64,000 nt of DNA from the NCBI RefSeq assembly GCF_005503625.1, contig NZ_SCMX01000022.1, positions 28,864 to 92,863 on the forward strand. Reading direction: 5' to 3'. The position numbers were made by a program, and so were the translations under genes. Below the pieces are notes generated by a model. That model did no database searches. It saw only the letters and a list, made by a program, of their open reading frames with translations, and was not told the DNA's origin. Source of the stretch: Cupriavidus sp. 2SB. GTDB taxonomy: Bacteria > Pseudomonadota > Gammaproteobacteria > Burkholderiales > Burkholderiaceae. Below are positions 9,061 through 18,072 of this stretch, one piece after another; the stretch's first letter is position 1; the number at the start of each line of letters is the position of its first letter.

Positions 9061-10287
9061 ATGCATTTTCAGAACATGATTCCCCCATCGAATACCGCCT
9101 CGAGATCGCGGACGTCGCGTCTCAACCCCGTACTGGCGATAGCCACGGCCCAATTGTTTGGCACATCCTTGTGGTTCAGCGCCAATAGCGCTGCCGATGA
9201 CCTCGCCAGGGCATGGGGGCTGACCGCCGCGAATATTGGCATGCTCACGGCAGCCGTCCAGGGTGGTTTCATCCTTGGCACGCTTGTGTTTGCACTGTTC
9301 GGTCTGGCTGACAGGTTCTCCGCGAGTCGTATTTTTTGTATTTCGGCGTTGCTGGGCGCCGCCTTCAATGCCTGGTTTGCCTGCTTGTCCGGGGACTTCA
9401 CGGCGGCAATCGGACTTCGGTTCGCCGTGGGTCTTTGTCTTGCCGGCATTTACCCGATCGGGATGAAACTGATGATTGGGTGGGCCCCCGAGAGAGCAGG
9501 CGCCGCGCTCGCGTTGCTGGTAGGCATGCTGACCCTGGGAACCGCCTTGCCGCACGGGTTGCGCATTGTCGCGGCGCAATGGCCGTGGCAACTCGTGATG
9601 GCGGGATCGTCTGTGCTGGCGTGCATTGCAGCCGGTATGGTCATCTACCTGGGCAATGGCCCGCACTTGCCGGCGCGCCGTGCTGACGGACCGAATCCAG
9701 GAAATCCGTTGCAAGCCTTTCGAGCCCGCCAGTTTCGCGCTGTTGCCGTGGGCTACTTCGGGCATATGTGGGAGCTCTACGCGTTCTGGACGATGGTACC
9801 CATGCTCATCGCGCGCACGTCGCTTCCTGCCCAGTTTGGGGGGCAGGGCGTTTCCGCACTTGCGTTTGCCGTGATCGGTATCGGCGCCTTCGGGTGCGTC
9901 TTCGGTGGATGGCTGACGCGTTGGGTGGGAAGTGCCAACGTCGCGCTGACCGCGCTGGTCATTTCCGGTGTGTGTTGCCTGCTACTGCCAGTGGCCGCCG
10001 ATACGCTGTCGCCTGGTTGGCTGCTGCTGTTCTTCCTGGTGTGGGGCGCCGCAGTCGTGGCCGACTCTCCACAGTTTTCGGCGCTCGCGGCCAAGGCATG
10101 CCCGCCGGCATTGATCGGTGGCGCGCTGGCGATCCAGAACTCGATCGGATTTGCGCTGACTGTGGGGTCTATCGCGCTGGTCTCCACACTGCTGGGCGAT
10201 CTCGGTATGAAGATCTCCTGGCTTCTCCTGCCGGGGCCGATCGTCGGTGTGTTGGGCTTTCTCTGGCTTCGTCGTAGCGCTCGCTGA
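9061..10287 (+). CDS. MFS transporter
   Basis: A major facilitator superfamily carrier of about 408 residues and 12 predicted membrane spans. The first half has the conserved loop GLADRFSASRIF after span 2 and an RFAVGLCLAGIYPIGMKLM span. The ATG at 9061 is preferred because GGGAG lies about 10 bases upstream; a GTG at 9013 would add 16 polar residues. It is a single gene, divergent from the iron cluster and convergent with the next gene, so context gives no substrate. Confidence 0.82.
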   Translation: MHFQNMIPPSNTASRSRTSRLNPVLAIATAQLFGTSLWFSANSAADDLARAWGLTAANIGMLTAAVQGGFILGTLVFALFGLADRFSASRIFCISALLGAAFNAWFACLSGDFTAAIGLRFAVGLCLAGIYPIGMKLMIGWAPERAGAALALLVGMLTLGTALPHGLRIVAAQWPWQLVMAGSSVLACIAAGMVIYLGNGPHLPARRADGPNPGNPLQAFRARQFRAVAVGYFGHMWELYAFWTMVPMLIARTSLPAQFGGQGVSALAFAVIGIGAFGCVFGGWLTRWVGSANVALTALVISGVCCLLLPVAADTLSPGWLLLFFLVWGAAVVADSPQFSALAAKACPPALIGGALAIQNSIGFALTVGSIALVSTLLGDLGMKISWLLLPGPIVGVLGFLWLRRSAR

Positions 10288-10356
10288 AACACTTTGACCG
10301 AGCGATCCCCACCAACTGCAACATGCCGCCATTGCGCTCCCCGCCGTCCCCCGGTG

Positions 10357-11532
10357 TTAGCGGAGCGCCGGACCCGAGTCGATATCCGGAAAGTGATATA
10401 GATGCCTGTTACTTGCCGGTTCGCCGATCCGGATTCCCGCGGGTTGGAACAGGGCGCGACGGCGGTAATTTTCGCTATCGGACTTCGCCGCTGTCTTTGC
10501 AAGAGAGACTGCGTCGGCATACGTCATGGGTTCTTTCTCTTTTTCGATTCGAAGTCGCTTAGTCGCTTCGTCAATGCGCACGCTAAAACGGCCGAGGTTG
10601 TAGAGCAAGTACATGGCAAAGAGGTTGTCAAAATCGCGATACTCACCTTGCTCTCTTCGGAAATCGAGTGATAACACCGACGGAAAGCGGTCGGGAAGAT
10701 TTTTGAAGGCAACTTTTAGATCTTCACGCGGTTCAATATATTCCGATGCTTCGAATTTCTTGTATAGAACCACATCCATCTTGTATTGACGCAGATTCCA
10801 CTGCTCCATCAATTTCAGGGCCATTTCGGTAGGGACATTTGCTGTCGCCGCCGCAACGACGCGCCGACCACGGAGTAGCTGAGGATCGTTGACCTTGAGA
10901 CGTTCATAGCCTGCGCCGAACTTGAACGCTGCGCCAATAACCTTTGCACAGTTCAGTCTCAGATAGTCGTACTTGACCTCGCCGTGGTGATACTCCGCGT
11001 TATTCGCGTGCCGGTGATAGTCGCCGTTGATACGCGAGAAGTATGAAACCAACGCTTTTTTCTCGGAGGATGGCATGCCGAAGACCCGTATGCCGATGAC
11101 CGAGCGCTTATAAACTTCGCCGTAGTCGAGGCCAAAGACCGCAAGAGCATCCAGCGATGAAGTCGTCTTGAACAAATACTCCATCTTGGGAACACCGACC
11201 ACCAATTCCTTAGTGTAGAAGCGACCTTCATGTTCAGGTGCACGGTCGGCGTAGAAATTTGCGGAATACACCGTTTCGTCGGCTGCTCCATCGCTGCGTA
11301 CCGCCAGTGCAATATGCCCGGCCGAGCCGCCCTTGGATGTCCCGAAGCTAATCAGAAGTTCGAGGTCGTAAGGATCTCGACGCAGAAATTCGGCCAGTTC
11401 CAGAATGTTGTCCGGCTCAGGGCCTTCCGTGGTTCCGAACTCGGCCGCCAGGCTGCTTTCGACAACGAGAGCGAGCACCAGGAGCGATAACTCGGCTACC
11501 CACTTTCTCAAATGTGGAAATGATTGATGCAT
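10357..11532 (-). CDS. Uncharacterised exported protein, possibly permuted NlpC/P60-like
   Basis: A 391-residue protein starting at MHQSFPHLRK. An AGGAA site precedes this ATG and a signal peptide follows directly (about residues 10-30, ending SLAA). A GHIALAV stretch (His73) and a later RLNCAKVIGAAF stretch (Cys195) suggest the histidine-then-cysteine order of circularly permuted NlpC/P60 or LRAT-like enzymes. That reading is inference. The C-terminal half is charged and has no motif I recognise. The gene stands alone between the MFS gene and a divergent small exported protein. Confidence 0.6.
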   Translation of the reverse strand: MHQSFPHLRKWVAELSLLVLALVVESSLAAEFGTTEGPEPDNILELAEFLRRDPYDLELLISFGTSKGGSAGHIALAVRSDGAADETVYSANFYADRAPEHEGRFYTKELVVGVPKMEYLFKTTSSLDALAVFGLDYGEVYKRSVIGIRVFGMPSSEKKALVSYFSRINGDYHRHANNAEYHHGEVKYDYLRLNCAKVIGAAFKFGAGYERLKVNDPQLLRGRRVVAAATANVPTEMALKLMEQWNLRQYKMDVVLYKKFEASEYIEPREDLKVAFKNLPDRFPSVLSLDFRREQGEYRDFDNLFAMYLLYNLGRFSVRIDEATKRLRIEKEKEPMTYADAVSLAKTAAKSDSENYRRRALFQPAGIRIGEPASNRHLYHFPDIDSGPALR

Positions 11533-11713
11533 AAACAAATTCCTGGGATGCAATGTGATTTCCCCTGTTACAGCATAGTCGGGCGAGAAAGTGATGCAAG
11601 ATCGTGCGAGGGCGGATCTGGTAGGTCTAAAGGCCATTAGTGAACCAGAGATGAAAGCCTAGAATCCAGATCGGATCGGTCTGACCTTCACCGATGTCCA
11701 AAGGAGTACCGTG

Positions 11714-12307
11714 ATGAAGAAGATGTTTCTACTTTCCATTTTCAGTGCTCTTGGGCTGTCGACCGCCGTGCTGGCGCAGGCACAGCCTGACGTAAAAACG
11801 GATGTGACTCGATCGCCGGGTCAGGCGACGGCGACGGGGATGGTAACCGCGACAGCCGTTATCACCGCCATCGATGCAGCGAATCGCAAACTGTCCCTCA
11901 AGACACCACAGGGAAAGACCGTCGAGATGACCGTCGGCCCCGAGGCCCGCAACTTCGAACAATTGAAGTTGGGAGACAAAGTGACGGTGTCTTATCGGGA
12001 GGCGCTGACAGTCAGCCTGAAGAAGGGGAGCGGCGCGGCTTCCATGAAGGAAAAGGAGATTTCCGAACGCTCACAGCCCGGCGAGCGCCCGGGCGGAACG
12101 GTGGGGCGCGAGGTTACCGTTGTATCGCAGGTCGTCGCCGTAAATCGTGAGGCGCAGACCATAACGGTCAAAGGCCCACGGGGCAATCTTGTCGATTTGA
12201 AGGTGAGCGATCCGGATCATATGACAACCGTAAAGAAGGGCGATCGGGTCCAGGCGGTCTACACCGAAGCGGTGGCGGTCTCGGTCGCGCCCGCCTCAGA
12301 AAATTAG
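11714..12307 (+). CDS. Exported protein with two OB-like repeats, unknown function
   Basis: A 197-residue protein with a clear signal peptide (MKKMFLLSIFSALGLSTAVLAQ). AAGGAG lies 7 bases before the ATG at 11714; the GTG three bases upstream is too close to it. Two similar units follow, one with VITAIDAANRKLSLKTPQGK...KLGDKVTVSYREALTVSL, the other with VVAVNREAQTITVKGPRGN...KKGDRVQAVYTEAVAVSV. They look like a duplicated small beta-barrel. No catalytic residue is obvious and the neighbours give no functional hint. Confidence 0.65.
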   Translation: MKKMFLLSIFSALGLSTAVLAQAQPDVKTDVTRSPGQATATGMVTATAVITAIDAANRKLSLKTPQGKTVEMTVGPEARNFEQLKLGDKVTVSYREALTVSLKKGSGAASMKEKEISERSQPGERPGGTVGREVTVVSQVVAVNREAQTITVKGPRGNLVDLKVSDPDHMTTVKKGDRVQAVYTEAVAVSVAPASEN

Positions 12308-12519
12308 ACGGCTCGCCAAGGCTTGCGGGCGTTGCAGCGGTGTTTCGCCCGCCTTGGACCCATCGGCCGAGGAAGTCATTCGATTGCGCGAAGCGTTGGC
12401 CGAGCAGGTACGGTCACTCAAAGCGTTGAAGGCGATGACGGCCAGTTATGGCTGCTCGTGTTACGAATGGTTGCACTGAGGCAGTCGCTTCTCGTTTGCA
12501 CTCGCAATTGGGTAGAGGA

Positions 12520-12544
12520 AAGGCCGGCCTGTATCGCCGGCCTT
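12520..12544 (-). terminator. Hairpin downstream of the DUF4382 gene
   Basis: A 9-bp perfect stem, AAGGCCGGC / GCCGGCCTT, with a 7-base loop. On the minus strand it is followed by TTTCCTCT, a weak U-rich tail, so it is a plausible terminator for the DUF4382 transcript. Confidence 0.5.
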
Positions 12545-12565
12545 AGTACGTTGAAGCGGGCCGGA

Positions 12566-12673
12566 TCAGCAGTTGGCTTTCTTCGCTTGGCCCGGCGGAC
12601 AGAAGTTGTTGCCCGGCCCGCCCTGGGGACGGGCCGCAGGACCGGAGTTAGGAAGGCTGACGCCCCTCTTCAC
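12566..12673 (-). CDS. Possible 35-residue ORF with CPPGQAKKANC tail
   Basis: A short frame starting at GTG, in the same phase as the upstream DUF4382 gene and directly after its TAA stop, ending at TGA (12566-12568). Its last residues read GPGNNFCPPGQAKKANC, very like the C-terminus of the DUF2502-type protein encoded at 14237-14518 (GGCPPGQAKKAKC). No ribosome site precedes the GTG. It may be a tiny gene, a remnant of a secreted protein, or a read-through tail. Confidence 0.35.
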   Translation of the reverse strand: MKRGVSLPNSGPAARPQGGPGNNFCPPGQAKKANC

Positions 12674-12679
12674 ACTGGG

Positions 12680-13873
12680 TTAGAAATTAAAGTTCACGCC
12701 GCTCTGGCCGCCGCCGGAAACGTTCGCTGCACTGGTCTGCGTCGCACCGGACGCGCTCGTCGCCTGCACCGAATACTGTCCGGCAACCGATGCGGCCGTC
12801 AGGGCGATTGGCAGTGTCGGGCTGTATGTGCCGATCATTGGCGCCGCGGCCGGTAACGTCAGCGAATACGCGCCAGTATCAAGGTTGGCGTTCGCCGAGG
12901 CAATTTCGTACGACACCGAGTTAATAGTCTGCAGCGCGCGTACCGACGCCTGTGCCGATGCCGTGGCCGTGCCGGACACAGTGTTGGTGACGGACGTTGG
13001 CAGTGTGATGGGGGCGCCCGAGGTCGATACCGTGGTCGTCGCGCTCGCCGTAACTGGCACATTCCGGATAATGCCGGTTGCATGGCCGGACGGCAGCTTA
13101 TTGTCGACAACCACTATGTCATAGGTGCCGTTGGTGCTGCTTTGGATAAGCGGCGTCAGGACGAACTGCCCATTGCCATCGGCTACTGTGCCGCGAATGA
13201 CCTGGCCATTCTGCTCTGCGTAGACCGTGGCGCCAGCCTGTGCGGCAGGCACGAATCCGGAGATCGTGCCGCTCACGGTCAACGGCGTGGCGGTGACTAC
13301 CGGCTTCAGGCTGTATGAGCCATTGCCCTGCTGGACAATCGACTTGCAAGCATTGAAGTCAAGAATCAGGTCGACCAGCGTGTTCGCAGGCACCGTAAAC
13401 GGCTGAATGATCTTGTACCCGCTCTGGGTGGCGCTCGGCGTGGCCAGAGGCACCTCGTTCGTCGTGCCCGAGACGACCAGGGAGTTGGCCAGGGAATTGC
13501 CTTGGTTCGCGTTCAGCACCAGGCGCACCTGTTGGTACTGGCCAGCGGGTAAGGGTGCGCGGCCAATGTCGAACAACACGCCGTTGGTAAGAGAGAGCAG
13601 GTCCACCTTTTGCGGCGCGGGCAGCGTGATGTCCGTCCAGCCACTGTCGTTGTCCCCGGCATTGCTGCTGCTGTTCACCCGCACCTTGTTGACCGTGACA
13701 TAGACGTGATCAAAACCGCAGGACGGGGCATCGGTCATTGCCACATGCAGGGTGCCATTAGTCGGTGCGTTGTCGCTGCTGCTTCCGTCACCGCCACCGC
13801 ACGCAACCACGATAAAGGGCACCGGCAAAACGGCGAATATTTTCTTTAGATTAAGCTGGCTTCTCGTTATCAT
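12680..13873 (-). CDS. DUF4382-domain lipoprotein
   Basis: A 397-residue predicted lipoprotein. The ATG at 13873 follows a strong GGAGGG site, and the signal sequence ends in a lipobox (FIVVAC) with the acylated Cys near residue 25. The DUF4382 region (TLHVAMTDAPSCGFDHVYV...VNKVRV...LPAGQYQQVRLVL) covers about residues 40-190. It is followed by a carboxypeptidase-regulatory-like beta-sandwich (GTISGFVPAAQAGATVYAEQ...VADGNGQFVLTP) and a Thr/Ala-rich end. Such proteins are surface or periplasmic with no known activity. It sits alone, with a divergent small secreted-protein gene upstream. Confidence 0.8.
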   Translation of the reverse strand: MITRSQLNLKKIFAVLPVPFIVVACGGGDGSSSDNAPTNGTLHVAMTDAPSCGFDHVYVTVNKVRVNSSSNAGDNDSGWTDITLPAPQKVDLLSLTNGVLFDIGRAPLPAGQYQQVRLVLNANQGNSLANSLVVSGTTNEVPLATPSATQSGYKIIQPFTVPANTLVDLILDFNACKSIVQQGNGSYSLKPVVTATPLTVSGTISGFVPAAQAGATVYAEQNGQVIRGTVADGNGQFVLTPLIQSSTNGTYDIVVVDNKLPSGHATGIIRNVPVTASATTTVSTSGAPITLPTSVTNTVSGTATASAQASVRALQTINSVSYEIASANANLDTGAYSLTLPAAAPMIGTYSPTLPIALTAASVAGQYSVQATSASGATQTSAANVSGGGQSGVNFNF

Positions 13874-14236
13874 TTTTTTGACCCTCCTCAGGGCTCGATG
13901 GAGCCTGCAGCATAGGGGAAGCGCGTTCGCGGCAACGGGGCGGCATTGCAACGATCTGTAACAGGAATGAAACAGCCGTATTCGCCGTTAAGCTGGCTCC
14001 GAAGTTCGAGCGCCTGAGTTTGGACGCGGGATATCTCGAGAAAAATTGTCCCGAATATCAAAGCGCGATACGCGCGAAACCCGAAGAGAACGCGAACGTG
14101 CCAGTTGTAACGTCGCATGGAGTTGCCCCCCGCCCACAATGGCGAGCTCCGGTTTGGGCATTGCCATTGACGCCCGATATGCAACCCAAGGTAGTATCGA
14201 TGGTTTCCTTCTTTCTCCCCACAACAAGGAGCTTCC
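13874..14236. other. Divergent intergenic region, no gene seen
   Basis: About 360 bases separate the DUF4382 lipoprotein and the small secreted protein. It presumably holds both promoters, but no box could be assigned with confidence. The short open frames in it look like chance. Confidence 0.5.
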
Positions 14237-14518
14237 GTGAAGAAATCTGTCGTTGCGATTATGCTCGCATGCAGCGGTTGGGCCGCGAGCGCGGCTGATG
14301 TCAATGTCTTCGTTGGAAATACGAGCATCCACGCGCCCGGTGTCAGCATCACCTTTGGCAGCCGAGATAGCAGGGGCTACTACTGGGATGGCGGGGAGTA
14401 TCGCGATCCGGATTACTGGCGCAAGCACAACGGCCCCAAAGGCGAGAAGTACTACACCGGCCGCGGCAAGGGAAATGGCGGTTGCCCACCGGGGCAGGCC
14501 AAGAAGGCGAAATGCTAG
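14237..14518 (+). CDS. Small secreted protein, DUF2502-like
   Basis: A 93-residue protein that starts at GTG, with AAGGAG five bases upstream, and has a signal peptide ending ASA near residue 19. The mature part is short, Gly/Asp/Tyr-rich and basic: ADVNVFVGNTSIHAPGVSI, then YYWDGGEYRDPDYWRKHN, ending GGCPPGQAKKAKC. This pattern is that of the DUF2502/YpeC group of periplasmic proteins, whose role is not established. The two C-terminal cysteines could form a disulfide. Confidence 0.65.
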   Translation: MKKSVVAIMLACSGWAASAADVNVFVGNTSIHAPGVSITFGSRDSRGYYWDGGEYRDPDYWRKHNGPKGEKYYTGRGKGNGGCPPGQAKKAKC

Positions 14519-14614
14519 TTGCCTTCTGAAGGGCCGGAGGGGCCCCGGGTAATCAGGCAGACGTCGCGCCGACCTGCCACGTGCAACTGACCACTGCAAG
14601 ACAGCGGCTTGCCC

Positions 14615-15415
14615 TTATCCTCCGTGGCACTTCTTGAACTTCTTGCCGCTGCCGCAAGGGCACGGGTCGTTGCGGCCGGGCTGGTCGCCTGTCACCACGG
14701 CCTCCACGCGCGGGCCCAGGCTCTTCCAGATCTGGCGCAAGTCGTAGACCGCCCAGATCGCCTCGCCAAAGGTTTCCAGGCGCGCTCGGCTCGTGCTGGG
14801 CGGGCCATCTTCGCTGTACATGCGGACTTCGGGCTCGCCGGTGTCGTCCTCGGTCAGGGCGACGATGCTTTCGAGCGCGTCGTCCAGCCACTGGGCTACC
14901 TCCTTGTCGCGCGGGGCGGCCCATTCCTCGGGCCAGTTCTCCACCACGAACATGAAGCCCAGCGCCCACACTTGGCCAAACGACGGAATTTCCCGCCCAT
15001 CCATCTCAGGGCGCTCTTCCTGGGGCAGGCTCAAGACGGCGCCGCGGATGTCCATTGCCTCAGGATAGAAGGTTTGGTCATCCTCCAGTGTCTCCACGGG
15101 CTGGTCGAGCTGGTGCTCCACCTCATTCCATCGGCGCTGCCACAGCGCCATGAAGCGGGTCTGCTGGGCCGCGTCGTGGAACGCGGGCAGCAACGGCAGC
15201 GGGCTGCCCTCGGGCACGTCGAGCACAGCACCGTCTCCCAGCAGCATGGGCAGGTAGTCGGAAGCGGGGATGCGGCGGCGCGTGCAGACCAGGGCCGTAA
15301 GAAAGCCGTCGCAGAATTCCCATTGTGGGATTTCCTCAGCGCGCTGGCGCAGGTCGTCCAGCAGATCGTCGAGCTCCTGGAATTCGTCGGGCGTAAGAGC
15401 GGTGGCTTCGGTCAT
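14615..15415 (-). CDS. YecA/UPF0149 family protein with SEC-C zinc motif
   Basis: A 266-residue cytoplasmic protein of the YecA type. The UPF0149 domain fills the first two thirds ([16 protein letters not shown], then [11 protein letters not shown]). The C-terminus is a classic SEC-C zinc knuckle, [18 protein letters not shown], with ligands CxC...CH. The ATG at 15415 is chosen because the family begins at about this residue; the open frame runs 55 codons further up through short tandem repeats that are unlikely to be translated. SEC-C motifs are associated with SecA or ribosome contact; the cellular role here is not known. Confidence 0.85.
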   Translation of the reverse strand: MTEATALTPDEFQELDDLLDDLRQRAEEIPQWEFCDGFLTALVCTRRRIPASDYLPMLLGDGAVLDVPEGSPLPLLPAFHDAAQQTRFMALWQRRWNEVEHQLDQPVETLEDDQTFYPEAMDIRGAVLSLPQEERPEMDGREIPSFGQVWALGFMFVVENWPEEWAAPRDKEVAQWLDDALESIVALTEDDTGEPEVRMYSEDGPPSTSRARLETFGEAIWAVYDLRQIWKSLGPRVEAVVTGDQPGRNDPCPCGSGKKFKKCHGG

Positions 15416-15480
15416 GGGGTGGGTTCTCGCGGTGCTGGGTGGAGATGCGCTGGACGCATCGCCGCGAAGTATAGCGCCGG

Positions 15481-15571
15481 TCGTGCGCCGGTCGTGCGCC
15501 GGTCGTGCGCCGCACTTCCGCAAGCGGCCGAAAACAGGCAACGATGCCGATGCCGATGCCGATGCCGATGC
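15481..15571. repeat. Two short tandem repeats upstream of the YecA-like gene
   Basis: From 15481 an 11-base unit TCGTGCGCCGG runs about three times. From 15543 the hexamer GATGCC is repeated four times, followed by GATGC. Together they occupy the leader between the YecA-like gene and the lipid A acyltransferase gene. Such slippage-prone repeats can vary in copy number. Confidence 0.75.
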
Positions 15572-15620
15572 TTCCTGCAATGATGGTGCGCGAACCTATC
15601 CGGTCGGTAGCGCGGCGCGC

Positions 15621-16496
15621 TTACTCGGCTGGCCGAGGCGGCGCGCCTGGAGGCGCCTTGTAGCGGTTGTAGCTCCAGAGGTACTGTTCGGGAAAACGGC
15701 GAATCAACGTTTCCATCGCGTCATTGAGGACAGCAGCTTGGGCGGTTGGTTTTTCCGGCATCTCGCCGGGCAGCCGCGTCAGGTGCAGGCGCCATCCGCG
15801 CCCGCTTGGCAGGCGCTCGCCCGACGCGAGGATCACGGCTGCTTTAGTCTGTGCCGCCAGCTTTCCCGGCAGCGTCATGGTGAACGCCTGTCGGCCAAAG
15901 AAAGGAACCCACACGCCCTCGCCAAGGCTCGGTGCCTGATCGGGTAGCAAGCCCACGGCACCGCCTTCACGCAGCGTCCGTAGAAAGGCGCGCACGCCTT
16001 GCGACGAGGCTGCCACAGCAGTCAACTCGGAGGTGGAGCGAGCGCTGTCCATCAGCGTTCGCAGATATTCCTTGCTGGGCGTGCGGAACATCACGGTGAG
16101 CGGCATCCGCTTGGCAACATATCGCGCCGTAATCTCGAAGCTGCCCAGGTGTGGTGTGAGGAACAAGATGCCCTTGCCCTCGGCGCGGGCGGTATCAATG
16201 ACGTCCCAGTCGTCGCAGATGACGCGCGTGATGCTGTCGTCACTACGAAACCAGATGCGACAGGTTTCGAGGATCATGGCGCCGGCCTCTCCGGCCGAGT
16301 GGCGCGCAAAACTCGCATCCGGATAGCCAGCTTGCGCGGCATTCTCCTGGAGGCGCTGCCGATATCGCCCGGGCAACATGTAGACAAGACGGCCTAGCGC
16401 ACGACCGATGGCGTGCAACACGGGCAGGGGCAGCACTGCCAGCCCGCGGCAAAGTGTTGGCAGCCAATGAGAGCGAGTTTGGGATTCCAAGACCAA
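15621..16496 (-). CDS. Lipid A biosynthesis acyltransferase (LpxL/HtrB family)
   Basis: An inner-membrane acyltransferase of 291 residues that adds a secondary acyl chain to lipid A. The family HX4(D/E) catalytic motif is seen in LTPHLGSFE, followed by FRTPSKEYLRTLM, GVRAFLRTLREGGAVGLLPDQ and the VWVPFFGRQAFTMTLPGKLA block. A membrane-proximal hydrophobic stretch (LCRGLAVLPLPVLHAIG) opens the protein. The best start is TTG at 16496; no ATG or GTG keeps the N-terminus at family length. No linked lipid A gene is present. Confidence 0.87.
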   Translation of the reverse strand: MVLESQTRSHWLPTLCRGLAVLPLPVLHAIGRALGRLVYMLPGRYRQRLQENAAQAGYPDASFARHSAGEAGAMILETCRIWFRSDDSITRVICDDWDVIDTARAEGKGILFLTPHLGSFEITARYVAKRMPLTVMFRTPSKEYLRTLMDSARSTSELTAVAASSQGVRAFLRTLREGGAVGLLPDQAPSLGEGVWVPFFGRQAFTMTLPGKLAAQTKAAVILASGERLPSGRGWRLHLTRLPGEMPEKPTAQAAVLNDAMETLIRRFPEQYLWSYNRYKAPPGAPPRPAE

Positions 16497-16794
16497 AAGC
16501 GAAAACGGGTTGACTCTTGCGAGTACGTGATGGTGTTTCTACCGCAACCGTCCCCGCAGATAAAGTGCTACGTTGGAAAAGACTGTTGCGCGGCATGGAC
16601 GGTGAGCATGCCAAGAATATGGCGCTAAAGGCGACGTACGTGGCCGTACGCTTGACCGCGTGTCATCCCCTCAGCGGGGATCATTTCAACACGAGCAGGC
16701 TTCGGTGTTTTGCAGTTTTGAACGGAGATTTCGTTTCTGCATTCTGCGGTTACGGCGTCGGCGGCAGCTATTGCGACACATCACATGTCCGGTG
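16497..16794. other. Intergenic region without a recognisable gene
   Basis: Nearly 300 bases lie between the acyltransferase gene and the sdaA remnant. Several open frames exist but none carries a motif. Given the broken genes to the right, it may be rearranged or decayed DNA. Confidence 0.4.
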
Positions 16795-16986
16795 TCAGCA
16801 TTCGATGACGTTGACCGCCAAACCGCCTCTCGCGGTTTCCTTGTACTTGGTCTTCATATCGGCACCGGTTTCGCGCATCGTCTTGATGACCTTGTCCAGG
16901 CTGACGTGATGACTGCCGTCACCATGAAGCGCGATCCGAGCGGCACCAATCGCCTTGATCGCGCCGATGGCATTTCTTTCGATGCC
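16795..16986 (-). pseudogene. sdaA: 3' fragment of L-serine dehydratase gene
   Basis: Only the last 63 codons of an iron-sulfur L-serine ammonia-lyase remain. They read from [13 protein letters not shown] through [20 protein letters not shown] to [10 protein letters not shown] and a TGA. This is the highly conserved C-terminal end of SdaA. Upstream of about 16987 the homology stops abruptly and a different gene begins in another frame, so the rest of sdaA (about 85 percent) is missing. Confidence 0.75.
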
Positions 16987-16988
16987 GA

Positions 16989-17213
16989 GCCATTCGCGCC
17001 GGCACGGTTTTCCACTACGACGGTCGTGCCCAGATGCCGCGCCACGTAATCGCCCCAGATGCGCGCGAGGCCATCCGCACCGCCGCCCGGGGGAAGCGGC
17101 ACCACCAGCCGTATCGGCTTGGCCGGAAAGTTGTCCTGAGCGAATGCGACAAAGGGCAGACAAGTGGCGGCCGCAGCACTGCCGCACGCGAGGGCCAGGA
17201 AAAAATGCTTCAT
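16989..17213 (-). pseudogene. 5' fragment of a TctC/Bug solute-binding protein gene
   Basis: Bases 17213 down to about 16989 encode the first 75 residues of a Bug-type periplasmic receptor. A signal peptide ([20 protein letters not shown]) is followed by [20 protein letters not shown] and [11 protein letters not shown], the standard N-terminal blocks of this betaproteobacterial family. Homology then ends at the sdaA remnant, which is in a different frame. About three quarters of the protein is lost. Confidence 0.75.
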
Positions 17214-17214
17214 C

Positions 17215-18072
17215 TTGATGGAGACGGGCAGCGTCACCAAGACCGCGGAAAGGCTGGTGCGCACGCAGCCGGGCGTGAGTCGGGATCTCGCCCGACTACG
17301 GGAGGAGTTGGCTGACCCGCTGTTTGTCAGGGTGCGAGGAACACTGGAGCCCACTGAACTTGCTCGCAATCTACGCGGCACGGTCAGGCAGGCACTAGAA
17401 GCCGTCGACCAGGCGCTGGAGGAGGGTGGGGGGTTTCGTCCGTCAGAGTCAACGCAGGTATTCAAGATCGGCACGACGAGTGCCGTCGAACTCCTGCTGG
17501 CCCCGTTGCTGCATAGGTTCCTGGAATCCGCGGCGCCTAATGCAGGTGCCTATTTTTTCCCGGCGTACGGGGATGTCACGCCCGTCGAGGATCTCGAAAC
17601 CGGTGCTATCGACATTGCAATCGGTCGCTTTGACCATCAGGCGCGCAACATCACGTTCTTTCCACTGTTCGAAGAGCGGCGCGTATGTCTTGTGCGGCGC
17701 GATCATCCGCTTGGCGACAAGCGGCTTGAACTGGCCGATCTCGCAGACATGCGCTTTATCAGCACGATCAACATGCTTGGACGCGACAACGATGTCGACA
17801 ACATGCTCAAGGAGCATGGGCTGTCGAAGCGCAAATTTCCGATGTACGTGTCGACGTTGTCCTTGGCGCCGTTCGCCATGCAAGGCAGCAACGCGGCAAT
17901 AACGCTGCCGGTGCGTGTAGCGCGAATCCTGGCAGACCAGTTCGACCTGAACATGCTGGAATTGCCCGAAGAGTTACCAAATCGCATGTATTCGATTGCA
18001 TGGCATTCACGTTGGGACACGTCGCTGTCACACCGGTGGTTCCGCGATGCTGTCATATCCATGCTCAGGTAG
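17215..18072 (+). pseudogene. LysR-family regulator lacking the first helix of its HTH
   Basis: A LysR-type regulator with an intact ligand-binding domain (about residues 90-285) and most of the winged helix: [36 protein letters not shown]. The usual first 12-15 residues (the MDLNLLRVF-type helix) are missing. Homology begins at about 17215, directly beside the start codon of the tctC fragment on the other strand. LysR and Bug genes are commonly divergent, so a deletion has probably removed the shared promoter and both 5' ends. An ATG at 17218 could start a truncated product, but without helix 1 DNA binding is doubtful. Confidence 0.65.
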
